From an uncultured Blautia sp. (GTDB lineage Bacteria > Bacillota > Clostridia > Lachnospirales > Lachnospiraceae), in assembly GCA_948436455.1 (NCBI GenBank), contig CAOJIB010000011.1:1-34214 (forward strand): DNA of 34,214 nt, given 5' to 3'. The notes beneath the pieces are model-generated. The model saw nothing but the letters and a program-made list of their open reading frames with translations, ran no database searches and was not told the DNA's origin. A program made the position numbers and the translations under genes. Position 1 is the first letter of the stretch. Every line of letters starts with the position of its first letter. Positions 17,023-24,993 of this stretch are shown piece by piece.

Positions 17023-17069
17023 AAAATCGCCGCAGCCCGGGCAGATGAAAGGGGGTACGGCGATTTTTT
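17023..17069. terminator. Terminator downstream of the flavoprotein gene
   Basis: AAAATCGCCG (17023-17032) pairs with CGGCGATTTT (17058-17067), a 10-bp perfect stem with T-runs on both strands. It terminates the minus-strand gene ending at 17111 and isolates it from the next operon. Confidence 0.7.
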
Positions 17070-17110
17070 CGTTGGAAAAGCATAGGCATTCATTCGCATG
17101 GAAGGAATAT

Positions 17111-18163
17111 TTATACGGTCAATTCTTTCATTACGTCATGTACGGTGGACATTTGTGTAATCTTTCCCACATTGGCGCCGCAAAAGATCAGCCCGTTTTT
17201 TACGTCTCCTTTTACGGCTCGGATTAATGCGTCCGTGATGCAGTACGGGATTTTGGCCGGATTACATTTTTCCAGGCAGCCGTAGCATTTCCCGATCGTT
17301 ACGCGTTTTTGCTTTACCTGCTCCAGGAATTCATTTTTTAACGCTCGCCCCGGCATGCCGACGGGGCTTTCGATAATGGTTACGTCGGATTCCTTCGCAT
17401 GGATATAAGCTTCCTTATACGCAGGCGCCGCGTCGCATTCTTTCGTTGCGACAAATCGGGTGGCCGCCTGGATGCCGTCGGCTCCAAGCTCCAGGGCATG
17501 GAGGGCGTCCTCTCTGGAAAAAACACCTCCTGCAAGGATGACGGGGATCTTCTGTTCGAATTTCCCAGCATATTCGTGAACGACCTGAATGATCTTTTTT
17601 ATCTCCAGGTCATAGGGCAATTCCTGCCGGCGCGCCAGTTCATCCGTGGAAAACCCAAGATGGCCGCCGGCGTCCGGTCCTTCAATTACGAGAAAATCGG
17701 CGGTTCGCCGATATTTGCGCTCCCACATTTTCAGAATCACCCGCGCCGCCTTTTCGGTGGATACGATCGGAGCGATTTTGGTATCGGCGCCCTCTACGAG
17801 AGCCGGCAGTGAAACCGGAAGTCCCGCCCCGGAAATGATCACGTCGGCTCCGGCTTTTACAGAGGTTTTGACATGCTCCTCGTAGTCCTTTAGCGCAACC
17901 ATGATATTGACGCCGACAAGGCCGCCGTTTGCCTGTTTTTTGGCGGACTTTATATGTTTTTCAATGGCGTTTCGATTGCATGTCTTGTGGTCGGTTTCGA
18001 ATCCTTCTTCATCGTAGCCGATCTGTGCCGTTGAAATGACTCCGATTCCACCTTCCGCGGCGACGGCTCCCGCCAGCCGGCAGCGGCTGACGCCTACGCC
18101 CATGCCGCCCTGGACGATGGGAAGCTTTGCGGTTTTGTTTCCAATTTTTAATTCCTGCATCAT
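17111..18163 (-). CDS. Nitronate monooxygenase / FabK-type flavoprotein
   Basis: A TIM-barrel FMN enzyme of about 350 residues. The start QGGMGVGVS, the mid-protein VIEGPDAGGHLGF, and the phosphate-binding ILAGGVFSREDAL and LGADGIQAATRFVATKEC blocks match the 2-nitropropane dioxygenase/YrpB/FabK family. Members either oxidise nitronates or, as FabK, reduce enoyl-ACP. The cysteine-rich C-terminal stretch (CYGCLEKCNPAKIPYC) is common in clostridial members and could bind metal. ATG 18163 is chosen because AAGAGA lies about 10 nt upstream; ATG 18172 would abut that site with no spacer. No fatty-acid genes are adjacent, so the nitronate/YrpB label is preferred. Confidence 0.88.
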   Translation of the reverse strand: MMQELKIGNKTAKLPIVQGGMGVGVSRCRLAGAVAAEGGIGVISTAQIGYDEEGFETDHKTCNRNAIEKHIKSAKKQANGGLVGVNIMVALKDYEEHVKTSVKAGADVIISGAGLPVSLPALVEGADTKIAPIVSTEKAARVILKMWERKYRRTADFLVIEGPDAGGHLGFSTDELARRQELPYDLEIKKIIQVVHEYAGKFEQKIPVILAGGVFSREDALHALELGADGIQAATRFVATKECDAAPAYKEAYIHAKESDVTIIESPVGMPGRALKNEFLEQVKQKRVTIGKCYGCLEKCNPAKIPYCITDALIRAVKGDVKNGLIFCGANVGKITQMSTVHDVMKELTV

Positions 18164-18262
18164 GTTTGTCATTCTCTTTTCTATAGGGTATTGTTACATC
18201 CTCAAAATTCTTATTTATCCTACCACTTGATGGTGTTTGTGTCAAGGAAAAGGGGTTTTGGA

Positions 18263-18292
18263 TATAATGTTATATAGTATTAAATACTATAT
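18263..18292. promoter_or_regulatory. Palindromic operator candidate next to a TATAAT box
   Basis: ATATAGTAT (18272-18280) and ATACTATAT (18284-18292) form a perfect 9-bp inverted repeat around TAA. It lies 3 bp after TATAAT (18263-18268). The arrangement suits a dimeric repressor covering a start site, but the -35 on the plus strand is weak. The nearest genes are the divergent flavoprotein and polysaccharide operons. Confidence 0.4.
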
Positions 18293-18521
18293 CGAGAGTC
18301 GAAGACAAAGTTCGTTTTGGCTAGGAGGCGATGAAAGTTTTATCTTCGAGTAGAAAAGAATGGCTCGAACTTTTATTTCGGGTTTGATTTACGGGCGGTC
18401 AGAATTTGCGGCGCGGCCATAAATTTCCCATTTGAGAAGCGGCCTGGAACAAAATAAAATGGTATCGGCTATAGAAACACAGATTTTTCATGAATTTCTT
18501 ACTGTCCGGCCCATAGCTTAG
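18293..18521. other. Gene-free stretch before the polysaccharide operon
   Basis: I see no convincing gene here. An 18-codon ORF (18331-18387) has AGGAGG only 2 nt before its ATG and is followed by nothing recognisable, so it may be a gene remnant. No strong hairpin with a T-run was found. Confidence 0.4.
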
Positions 18522-18550
18522 TTGACAAGAATGTTACAAATTGTTAAACT
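18522..18550 (+). promoter_or_regulatory. Promoter of the polysaccharide operon
   Basis: A perfect TTGACA (18522-18527) is 17 bp from TAAACT (18545-18550), which would start transcription about 30 nt before the ATG at 18589. Confidence 0.65.
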
Positions 18551-18588
18551 GGATGCATTAATATAGTAAAAAAAGGAAAGAGAACGGG

Positions 18589-19440
18589 ATGAAGGACGGG
18601 ATAAAAAAGCTGCTCAAGCCGGTATACAACGGAGGGAAGATGTTGGTGTACTCACTGCTTGGCTTTTTCTGGGAGCGGGGGCTGTTTTTGAACGCAAATG
18701 CGAAAAAGCTCTACCGCTACAGAAATGTCCACAAGGGCCGGCGCTGTTTCCTCGTCGGCGCGGGGCCGAGCCTTACGGCCGAGGATCTGGATCGGATCGA
18801 GGGAGAAATTTCCATCGGCTGTAATATGTTGTATAAGTTTTATGATAAAACACGGTGGAGGCCGCAATACTATTGTATGACGGATCGGGTATATGCCAAA
18901 TACCAGAGCCGGGAGATGACCGACCATGTGGATGCGCCGATTTTTACACCGAAATCCACGTACGTGCGGATGGCCGGAGATAAAAGCAAAATGATCAGCG
19001 TCCACGATATTTATGATTACAACGTGTACAAGCTCCGGGGGAAAATGCTTTCCTACTGCTGGCTGAAGGCCAGCGTGATGCTATTTATGATCGAATTGGC
19101 CGTTTATATGGGGTTTGAGGAAATTTATCTGCTGGGCGTGGACTGCACCAGTACCTATACGGCGAAGAACCATCATTTCACAGAGGACTACGCGGATGCG
19201 TGGACGCGGGAGGCGGAGCAAAGAAGGATGCGCCGGGACTTAAAGAGGCGGCAGATGACGCCGGAGGAGATGGGCGCGCATAATTATCGGCGGCAGATGG
19301 AGGGCTTTGCGGCGGTGAAGGCCTTTGCCGACAAAAAGGGCGTGCGTATTTATAACGCCACCCGGGGCGGCGAGCTAGAGGTTTTCCCGCGTACGACGCT
19401 GGAAAAAGCCCTGGGCGTATGCTATAATAAATCGGTTTAG
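18589..19440 (+). CDS. Stand-alone DUF115 / GT42-like glycosyltransferase domain protein
   Basis: A 283-residue protein. After a basic N-terminus with a hydrophobic stretch (about 17-34), the core has RRCFLVGAGPSL (51-62), ISIGCNMLYKFYD (75-87), and VMLFMIELAVYMGFEEIYL followed by LGVDCTSTY (163-190). The G-x-G-P-S, CN and G-(V/I)-D signature is shared by DUF115/MptE-like proteins and recalls GT42 sialyltransferases (GNGPSL, CNxFYF, IYLSGIDFY). A CMP-ulosonate transferase role is inferred. The C-terminal domain of the protein encoded at 19798-22011 is a clear paralogue, including the NATRGG/NCTRGG ending. It is first in the operon, with AAGGAAAGAG before its ATG. DUF115 proteins have other known roles, so the reaction is uncertain. 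Confidence 0.82.
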   Translation: MKDGIKKLLKPVYNGGKMLVYSLLGFFWERGLFLNANAKKLYRYRNVHKGRRCFLVGAGPSLTAEDLDRIEGEISIGCNMLYKFYDKTRWRPQYYCMTDRVYAKYQSREMTDHVDAPIFTPKSTYVRMAGDKSKMISVHDIYDYNVYKLRGKMLSYCWLKASVMLFMIELAVYMGFEEIYLLGVDCTSTYTAKNHHFTEDYADAWTREAEQRRMRRDLKRRQMTPEEMGAHNYRRQMEGFAAVKAFADKKGVRIYNATRGGELEVFPRTTLEKALGVCYNKSV

Positions 19441-19512
19441 GATTTTTATGATAATGGTATAAGGGCTTTGTACTTTGTCGGAGCGTTTTTCTACAGAAAG
19501 CAGGTGTTATCC

Positions 19513-19704
19513 ATGCCAAACGGATTGGAGATTGCAAAAGCCGCCATAGAAGATTTTAAGAAGATCCAGGAGTATATGATCCTGGCAAAAGAAGAAAACG
19601 CGGAAAAAACGTACGCGAAATTAAAGGACGAATATATGTCCCTAAAAGCGCTTTTAAATGTTGCCGGAGTAAATCTAACAAATATTGATAAGATAAACGA
19701 ATAA
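19513..19704 (+). CDS. Small helical protein of unknown function
   Basis: A 63-residue, Lys/Glu/Ala-rich, probably all-helical soluble protein starting MPNGLEIAKAAIEDFKK. ATG 19513 is chosen because AGGTG lies 8 nt upstream; a longer version would add an unlikely hydrophobic leader. No domain recognised. It lies between the stand-alone DUF115-like gene and the TagF-like fusion, in the same direction, with gaps of 72 and 93 nt. Coiled-coil pairing is possible. It could be a small scaffold for the polymer enzymes, but nothing in the sequence proves this. Confidence 0.65.
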   Translation: MPNGLEIAKAAIEDFKKIQEYMILAKEENAEKTYAKLKDEYMSLKALLNVAGVNLTNIDKINE

Positions 19705-19797
19705 AACGCAGGATATTTAAAAACCATCCGGCACGGTACAGGGCCTTTTTACAGATCGTTGCAGCAGCAATTCGTATACAGAAGGAGAAGGAAAACG

Positions 19798-22011
19798 GTG
19801 AGAATTTTCAGGAAAATAAAGAGAAAGCTAAAAGCATATTCTCTGAACCATAGCTGGTTCCGGCCGATTTATCTGCGGACCAGCTACGCTTTCAAGAGAG
19901 TCGGCTATGTGATGAGCAGCATCACCCATATGACGGACAAGAAGACGGTAGTCTTCGAATCCTTCTGGGGAAAATCCTATACCTGCAGCCCCAAGGCGAT
20001 CTACGAGGCGATGCTAAAGGACGAACGCTTTCAGGATTTCCAGTATATCTGGGCGGTGCAGCGGATTAACGACTACGATTTTCTGCGGGAAAATCCCAAT
20101 ACCACGCTGGTGAAGCGCAATTCCCGCCGGTATAGAAAAGCCTTTACGACGGCGAAATACTGGGTGCACAATATGACGGTGCCCGATTATATGAAGCCGA
20201 AGAAAAACCAGATCTATATCGAGACTTGGCACGGCATTCCCTTAAAGCGCGTGGGCTGCGACATCCAGTATGACAGCGATTACCGCCGGGCCTTGAAGGA
20301 TACGATCCGCACCTACCGGCGCAAGGGAAGCAAGATCACGTATATGCTCTCTCCCTCGAAATTTTACACCGAATCCATCGGCTCGGCCTTCGCCCTTGCG
20401 GACAGCGGCAATGAAAAGGCCATGGTGGAAACCGGCTATCCGCGAAACGATTATCTGCATCACTTTACCGAGGAGGACGTCTGCCGGGTAAAGAAAGAAT
20501 TGGGCGTGCCGGAGGGGAAAAAGACGGTGCTGTACTGTCCCACCTGGCGGGATACCCAGCGAGTGGAGGGCGTAGGCTTCACTTTGAATACAGAGCTGGA
20601 TATGCATCGGCTTTTTGAAATCCTGGGGGACGAGTACGTCCTTTTATTCCGTTCTCACCACCATGTGAAGCAGTATGATTTGATACCGGACGACCTTACG
20701 GGGAAGGTGATCGACGTCACGAAGGTGGAGGACATCAATACCTTATATATCATCAGCGATATGCTGGTAACAGATTATTCCAGCTCCTGCTTCGATTACG
20801 CGAATCTGCGCCGGCCGGAAATTTTCTTTATGTACGATCTGGATGACTACGCCAATAACATCCGGGGCTTTTACTTCGATATCGACGAGCTGCCCGGCCC
20901 CATCGTCAAGACGACGGAGGAGCTCGCCAAGGCGATCCTTAAGCTGGATAAGGAATTTACCGTAGACGAGACATACGAAAAATTTGTGGAAAAGTTTATT
21001 ACCTTCGACGACGGAGCGGCTGCTTCGCGGGTGTTGGATCTTTTCTTTGCGGAAGAGAAGGAGCCTTTCTATATGAAGGACTTTCTGCAAAGACACCGGG
21101 TGCTTTACGGGCTGCTCCATGTGGGCGCCGTCGTGGTGCGCAAGATCCTCTGGGTGTGGAGAAAGTTCCTAAAGCTCATAAATAAAGGAGAGCTAAAGCT
21201 GAAATTCCTCTATCTGAAGGCCAAATACAATCTGCGGGCGTTTGTAAGGGCCAGAGGCTTTTTGCAGGATGAGAATTACAAAAAGCTCCTCTCTTATAAG
21301 GATAAGCATAAGGGCGAACGGTGCTTTTTGATCGGTAATGGCCCCAGCTTAAAGCCGGAGGATCTGGAGCTTTTAAAGGGCGAAACCTGCTTTGGCTGCA
21401 ATATGATTCACAAGATTTTCGATCAGACGAGCTGGCGGCCGACGTATATGTGCGCCATCGATAAGGAACTGATTTATCATCTGTATCCCCTGTTTGAGAA
21501 GGACTTCCCGTATCCTTTGTTTGTCAATAAGGCGTCCTACAATCGGATGCAGTATTTCCCGGAAAATATCGCCTACGTGCAGAATATTTCTCTGCCCAAG
21601 TATAAGGTCCGCAATAATATGCTGGCGTATTATATTCCGTCGAAGGCGACGGTCATGTCCTTTATGCTGGAGCTGGCTATGTATATGGGCTTTACAGAGA
21701 TTTGCCTGCTGGGCGTGGACTGCACCAGCACCTTCGCGGGAAAGGGTCATTTCATTAAGAACTATATGAGCGAAGAGGATCATAAAAAGGAATTCGAAAA
21801 GATCCGCAAGAGGCTGGGCATGCCCAATATTACCGTAGAGGAAATGGGGCAGTATTACTACGAGATTTCCGTCTATGCCTACGGCGTAATCGAAGAATTT
21901 TCCAGGAAGCATGGCGTCCGGGTCTATAATTGCACCCGGGGCGGCGCGCTGGAAAAATTCGAAAGAAAATCCCTGGAAGAGGTATTGGATCTTCCGGCAA
22001 AAGAGGCATAA
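19798..22011 (+). CDS. TagF/TagB-like polyol-phosphate transferase fused to a DUF115/GT42-like domain
   Basis: A 737-residue protein. GTG 19798 is preferred, with AAGGAGAAGG about 7 nt upstream. Residues about 45-430 form a CDP-glycerol:poly(glycerophosphate) transferase domain: FESFWGKSYTCSPKAIYE, the family motif ETWHGIPLKRVG, VLYCPTWRDT, and the C-terminal VTDYSSSCFDYANLRRP with the YDLDDYANNIRGFYFD stretch. After a basic linker, residues about 500-737 are a second domain with CFLIGNGPSLKPEDL (GNGPSL near 513), CFGCNMIHKIFD, and YMGFTEICLLGVDCTSTF (GVD near 639). This second domain is paralogous to the protein encoded at 18589-19440. It probably adds a polyol-phosphate and another sugar to the same growing surface polymer at the inner membrane face (inference). 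Confidence 0.88.
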   Translation: MRIFRKIKRKLKAYSLNHSWFRPIYLRTSYAFKRVGYVMSSITHMTDKKTVVFESFWGKSYTCSPKAIYEAMLKDERFQDFQYIWAVQRINDYDFLRENPNTTLVKRNSRRYRKAFTTAKYWVHNMTVPDYMKPKKNQIYIETWHGIPLKRVGCDIQYDSDYRRALKDTIRTYRRKGSKITYMLSPSKFYTESIGSAFALADSGNEKAMVETGYPRNDYLHHFTEEDVCRVKKELGVPEGKKTVLYCPTWRDTQRVEGVGFTLNTELDMHRLFEILGDEYVLLFRSHHHVKQYDLIPDDLTGKVIDVTKVEDINTLYIISDMLVTDYSSSCFDYANLRRPEIFFMYDLDDYANNIRGFYFDIDELPGPIVKTTEELAKAILKLDKEFTVDETYEKFVEKFITFDDGAAASRVLDLFFAEEKEPFYMKDFLQRHRVLYGLLHVGAVVVRKILWVWRKFLKLINKGELKLKFLYLKAKYNLRAFVRARGFLQDENYKKLLSYKDKHKGERCFLIGNGPSLKPEDLELLKGETCFGCNMIHKIFDQTSWRPTYMCAIDKELIYHLYPLFEKDFPYPLFVNKASYNRMQYFPENIAYVQNISLPKYKVRNNMLAYYIPSKATVMSFMLELAMYMGFTEICLLGVDCTSTFAGKGHFIKNYMSEEDHKKEFEKIRKRLGMPNITVEEMGQYYYEISVYAYGVIEEFSRKHGVRVYNCTRGGALEKFERKSLEEVLDLPAKEA

Positions 22012-22063
22012 AAGAATCGCCGCAAAAGAAACGGCGGCCAAAGAAGCAAAGGAGAAAGAGTAC

Positions 22064-22801
22064 ATGAAAATTGCAGGTGTGATTCCCGCCAGATACGCGT
22101 CTACCCGGCTGCCGGGCAAACCTCTTGTGGATATTTGCGGCAAGCCGATGCTGGCTTGGGTATACGAGCAGGTAAAAAAGGCAAAGAAGCTGGATGAGGT
22201 CTACGTGGCCACCGACGACGTGCGCATTGAAGACATGTGCAGGGAATACGGCATTCCCGCAGTAATGACAAGCCCTACGCACCCCACAGGAGCCAATCGC
22301 CTCTGGGAAGTATCCGAGAAGGTGGCCGCCGACTTTTACGTACAGCTAAACGGCGACGAGCCGCTGCTGGACCCGGAGGTCATTGACGCGGCCGTGCCGG
22401 AGGAAATCCTTACGGAAGAAGAATTCGGCACCAATATCATCACGACGATGAAAAGCCCTTCGGAGGTATTGGACGCGGCGAATATCAAAGTGATTTTCGA
22501 CGACAGGCTGCGAGCCTTATATATGTCCCGGACGCCCATTCCCTATCCTTTTAAGAGTATTGCATTCGAATATTACAAGCATGTGGGGATTTTAGGGTAT
22601 AATAAAAAAATGCTGGACTTTTATAACCAGTCCAAGCCGGGCCGGTGGGAGCAAATCGAGGGAATCGATACGATGCGCTTCATTGATTACGGAAAAATTC
22701 TGCAGTTTATCATGGTGGAGGAGTGCCATACGCTTTCTGTGGACACGCCAAAGGATCTGGAGCGGGTACGCCAAATGATGGCCCAAAAGCTGCATAGATA
22801 G
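22064..22801 (+). CDS. KdsB-like CMP-3-deoxy-ulosonate cytidylyltransferase
   Basis: A 245-residue nucleotidyltransferase with ATG 22064 after AAAGGAGAAAG. The start IPARYASTRLPGKPLVDICG is almost identical to E. coli KdsB. VYVATDD, YMSRTPIPYPF, HVGILGY and SVDTPKDLERVR also match. The enzyme activates a 3-deoxy-ulosonic acid (Kdo or relative) with CTP. Two conserved motifs are altered: the usual HxSGT(D/E)R is HPTGANR, and VNVQGDEP is VQLNGDEP. The Mg-binding Asp is kept, but the sugar-side residues change, so the substrate may not be Kdo. Kdo activation is typical of Gram-negatives. Here it lies between the TagF-like fusion and the aldolase, 18 nt before the latter. Confidence 0.9.
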   Translation: MKIAGVIPARYASTRLPGKPLVDICGKPMLAWVYEQVKKAKKLDEVYVATDDVRIEDMCREYGIPAVMTSPTHPTGANRLWEVSEKVAADFYVQLNGDEPLLDPEVIDAAVPEEILTEEEFGTNIITTMKSPSEVLDAANIKVIFDDRLRALYMSRTPIPYPFKSIAFEYYKHVGILGYNKKMLDFYNQSKPGRWEQIEGIDTMRFIDYGKILQFIMVEECHTLSVDTPKDLERVRQMMAQKLHR

Positions 22802-22819
22802 ACGAAAAGGAGGAATGGA

Positions 22820-24403
22820 ATGGATAAGATACAGACCTTAGACTGTACCCTGCGGGATGGCGGGTATATCAACGACTGGAATTTCGGCCATAAGATGATT
22901 AGGCATACGATTCGTCAGTTTGTGGACGCCAATGTGGAGCTGGTGGAGCTGGGTTTTCTGCGCAACGAGGATCATGTGCCGGATCGGACGGTTTTTCGCC
23001 ATGTGAAGGACGCCCAGGGGCTTTTGCCCCAAAATTGTAGGAATACCAGCTTTACGTTAATGGCGTTGCACGATAAATACGATCTGAGTCAATTAGAGCC
23101 CTACGACGGCGGGCCGATCAAGCGCCTGAGGGTGACGTTCCACGATTACGACGCGGCCGAAGGTCTGGAGTACTGCGCCCGCGTGATGGAAAAGGGCTAT
23201 GAGGTATCCTGCAATCCAATCAATATCATGGGCTATTCCGACCGGGAGGTATTAGGGATCATCGATAAGGTGAACCAGATTCATCCTACGGCGTTTTCCA
23301 TCGTAGATACCTTCGGCTCCATGAAGCGGAACGATTTGATCCGCCTCTATTCCCTTTGTGAAAATAATCTGGACAAGGACATTACCATCGGTCTACACCT
23401 TCATGAGAATCTGTCCCTCTCCTATTCTCTAGCCCAAGAATTCTTAAGCATCAAAAGCTACGACCGCAAGTGCATCATCGACGGTTCGCTCCTGGGCATG
23501 GGACGGGTGCCGGGCAATTTGTGTATTGAGCTGATCTTGGATTATCTGAATAACTATTTTAACAAATCCTATAATCTGGACCCGATCCTGGATACGATCG
23601 ACGATTATATCGTGCCGATCAAGCAAAAGGAGCCTTGGGGCTATAGCACGGCCTACTCCCTGTCTGCGAAATATAACCTGCACAGGAATTACGCGGAATT
23701 CCTGTTGAATAAAGGCAAGCTAAAGGCCAAGGACATCAATCATATCCTGGCGTCTATCGAGGATCACAAGAAGACGGCTTTTGACGAAGCTTATGTGGAA
23801 AAGCTTTACTACGCCTATCAGGACGCGGCGGTGGACGACGCGGCGGCGCGGGAGCGCTTCCTGGAGGAATTAAACGGCCGAGAGCTTTTGATCCTGGCGC
23901 CGGGAGGCACCCTGGAGCGGGAAAAGGATGCGATTCTCTCTTATATAGAAGAAAAGCATCCGCTGGTGATTGCGGTGAATTTTGCCAGCCGGCTGTACTC
24001 CTGCGATTATATGTTTTTCAGCAATGTGAAGCGTTATGAGGAATACGCCGGAGAGGAACGTCCGGAGAAGACGATTGTTACCTCGAATATTCAAGAGGCG
24101 GGCGACGCCGACTATATCTTTAATTATCACGATTTGACCTACGATGAAAACGGCGTGTTTGATAACAGCACGATTATGCTGCTGCGTCTCTTAAAGCAAC
24201 TGGGCTTTTCCCGGATTGCGATCGCCGGCTTCGACGGATATCAGGGAACGGAAAGCGATTATGCCGGGCATATCTTAGATTATAAGAAAAACCGCGAGCA
24301 TGGCGAGGAGACGAATGTATTGATCCGCCGGCTGTTGGTGCCCATCCAGGCCCAGATGAAGGTGGACTTCTTAACAGCTTCCCAGTATGCGAAGGAAGGA
24401 TAA
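22820..24403 (+). CDS. HMGL-type pyruvate aldolase/condensing enzyme with a GT42-like C-terminal domain
   Basis: A 527-residue protein with AAAAGGAGG 6 nt before its ATG. The N-terminal half (about 1-300) is an HMG-CoA lyase-like TIM barrel: LDCTLRDGGYINDW with the catalytic Arg12 and metal-binding Asp13, and IGLHLHEN (H193, H195) for the divalent metal. Relatives join or split 4-hydroxy-2-oxoacids and pyruvate, which could build a 3-deoxy-ulosonic acid. The C-terminal part (about 355-527) has LLILAPGGTLEREKDA, VIAVNFAS, CDYMFFSN, and LGFSRIAIAGFDGY. It aligns by eye in order and spacing with the GNGPSL/GCN/LGVD motifs of the two DUF115-like domains of this operon. Fusion of acid-forming and transferase-like domains is notable. 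It is 3 nt from the KdsC-like gene. Confidence 0.82.
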   Translation: MDKIQTLDCTLRDGGYINDWNFGHKMIRHTIRQFVDANVELVELGFLRNEDHVPDRTVFRHVKDAQGLLPQNCRNTSFTLMALHDKYDLSQLEPYDGGPIKRLRVTFHDYDAAEGLEYCARVMEKGYEVSCNPINIMGYSDREVLGIIDKVNQIHPTAFSIVDTFGSMKRNDLIRLYSLCENNLDKDITIGLHLHENLSLSYSLAQEFLSIKSYDRKCIIDGSLLGMGRVPGNLCIELILDYLNNYFNKSYNLDPILDTIDDYIVPIKQKEPWGYSTAYSLSAKYNLHRNYAEFLLNKGKLKAKDINHILASIEDHKKTAFDEAYVEKLYYAYQDAAVDDAAARERFLEELNGRELLILAPGGTLEREKDAILSYIEEKHPLVIAVNFASRLYSCDYMFFSNVKRYEEYAGEERPEKTIVTSNIQEAGDADYIFNYHDLTYDENGVFDNSTIMLLRLLKQLGFSRIAIAGFDGYQGTESDYAGHILDYKKNREHGEETNVLIRRLLVPIQAQMKVDFLTASQYAKEG

Positions 24404-24406
24404 ACG

Positions 24407-24910
24407 ATGAAGAATATCAGGCTGGTCGTTCTGGATGTGGACGGCACCATGACGGACGGGGGCGTTTACATCGATAATGAACGAGTGGAAACGAAGAAAT
24501 TTTCCATTAAGGACGGCTGCGGGATTGTGCTGGCGCATACGCAGGGGATTGCTTTTATGATCCTGACCGGTCGGGAGAGCCAGTGCGTGGCCCAGAGGGC
24601 GAAGGAGCTTCATATTGAATATGTTTTCCAGCAGGTGAAGCACAAAGCTTCCTTTTTGCGGGAATTCATGGAAAAGGAAGGGCTTTCGCGGGAAGAGCTG
24701 GCATATATCGGAGACGATTTAAACGATCTTTATGCGATGCGGGAGGCGGGCGTTCGCGCCTGCCCCAGCGACGCGGCGCCGGAAATAAAGGCGCAGTGCG
24801 AGTACGTGCTGCAGGCCAAAGGGGGAGAAGGCGCCGTCCGGGAATTCATAGAGATTCTTCTCAAGGCCAGGGGTCAGTGGGAAGAGGCGATTGAAAAAGC
24901 CTTCGGCTAA
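24407..24910 (+). CDS. KdsC-like 3-deoxy-ulosonate-phosphate phosphatase (HAD, C0 type)
   Basis: A 167-residue capless HAD hydrolase. Motif I is VVLDVDGTMTDGG (nucleophile D10, acid/base D12), motif II is MILTGRES (51-58), and motif IV is IGDDLNDL (101-108). The DVDGTMTDG form and the short length are characteristic of KdsC, the tetrameric Kdo-8-phosphate phosphatase, and of its nonulosonate homologues. It removes phosphate before CMP activation by KdsB. It lies 3 nt after the HMGL-type gene and near the KdsB-like gene. KdsA (Kdo8P synthase) and KdsD are not in the window, so either they lie elsewhere or the condensation step is done differently. Confidence 0.92.
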   Translation: MKNIRLVVLDVDGTMTDGGVYIDNERVETKKFSIKDGCGIVLAHTQGIAFMILTGRESQCVAQRAKELHIEYVFQQVKHKASFLREFMEKEGLSREELAYIGDDLNDLYAMREAGVRACPSDAAPEIKAQCEYVLQAKGGEGAVREFIEILLKARGQWEEAIEKAFG

Positions 24911-24993
24911 TATTTGAAACTATGCCGGAGCAGAAAATTTCCTGTGCTGTTTTGGTGGCCGTGGAGTAGAAAATCATAGACAAAGAGGGGAAA

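Noticed and set aside
18331..18387. 18-codon ORF with AGGAGG just before the ATG
   Set aside because: The ribosome site is only 2 nt from the ATG, the peptide has no recognisable feature, and nothing follows in frame; at best a remnant.
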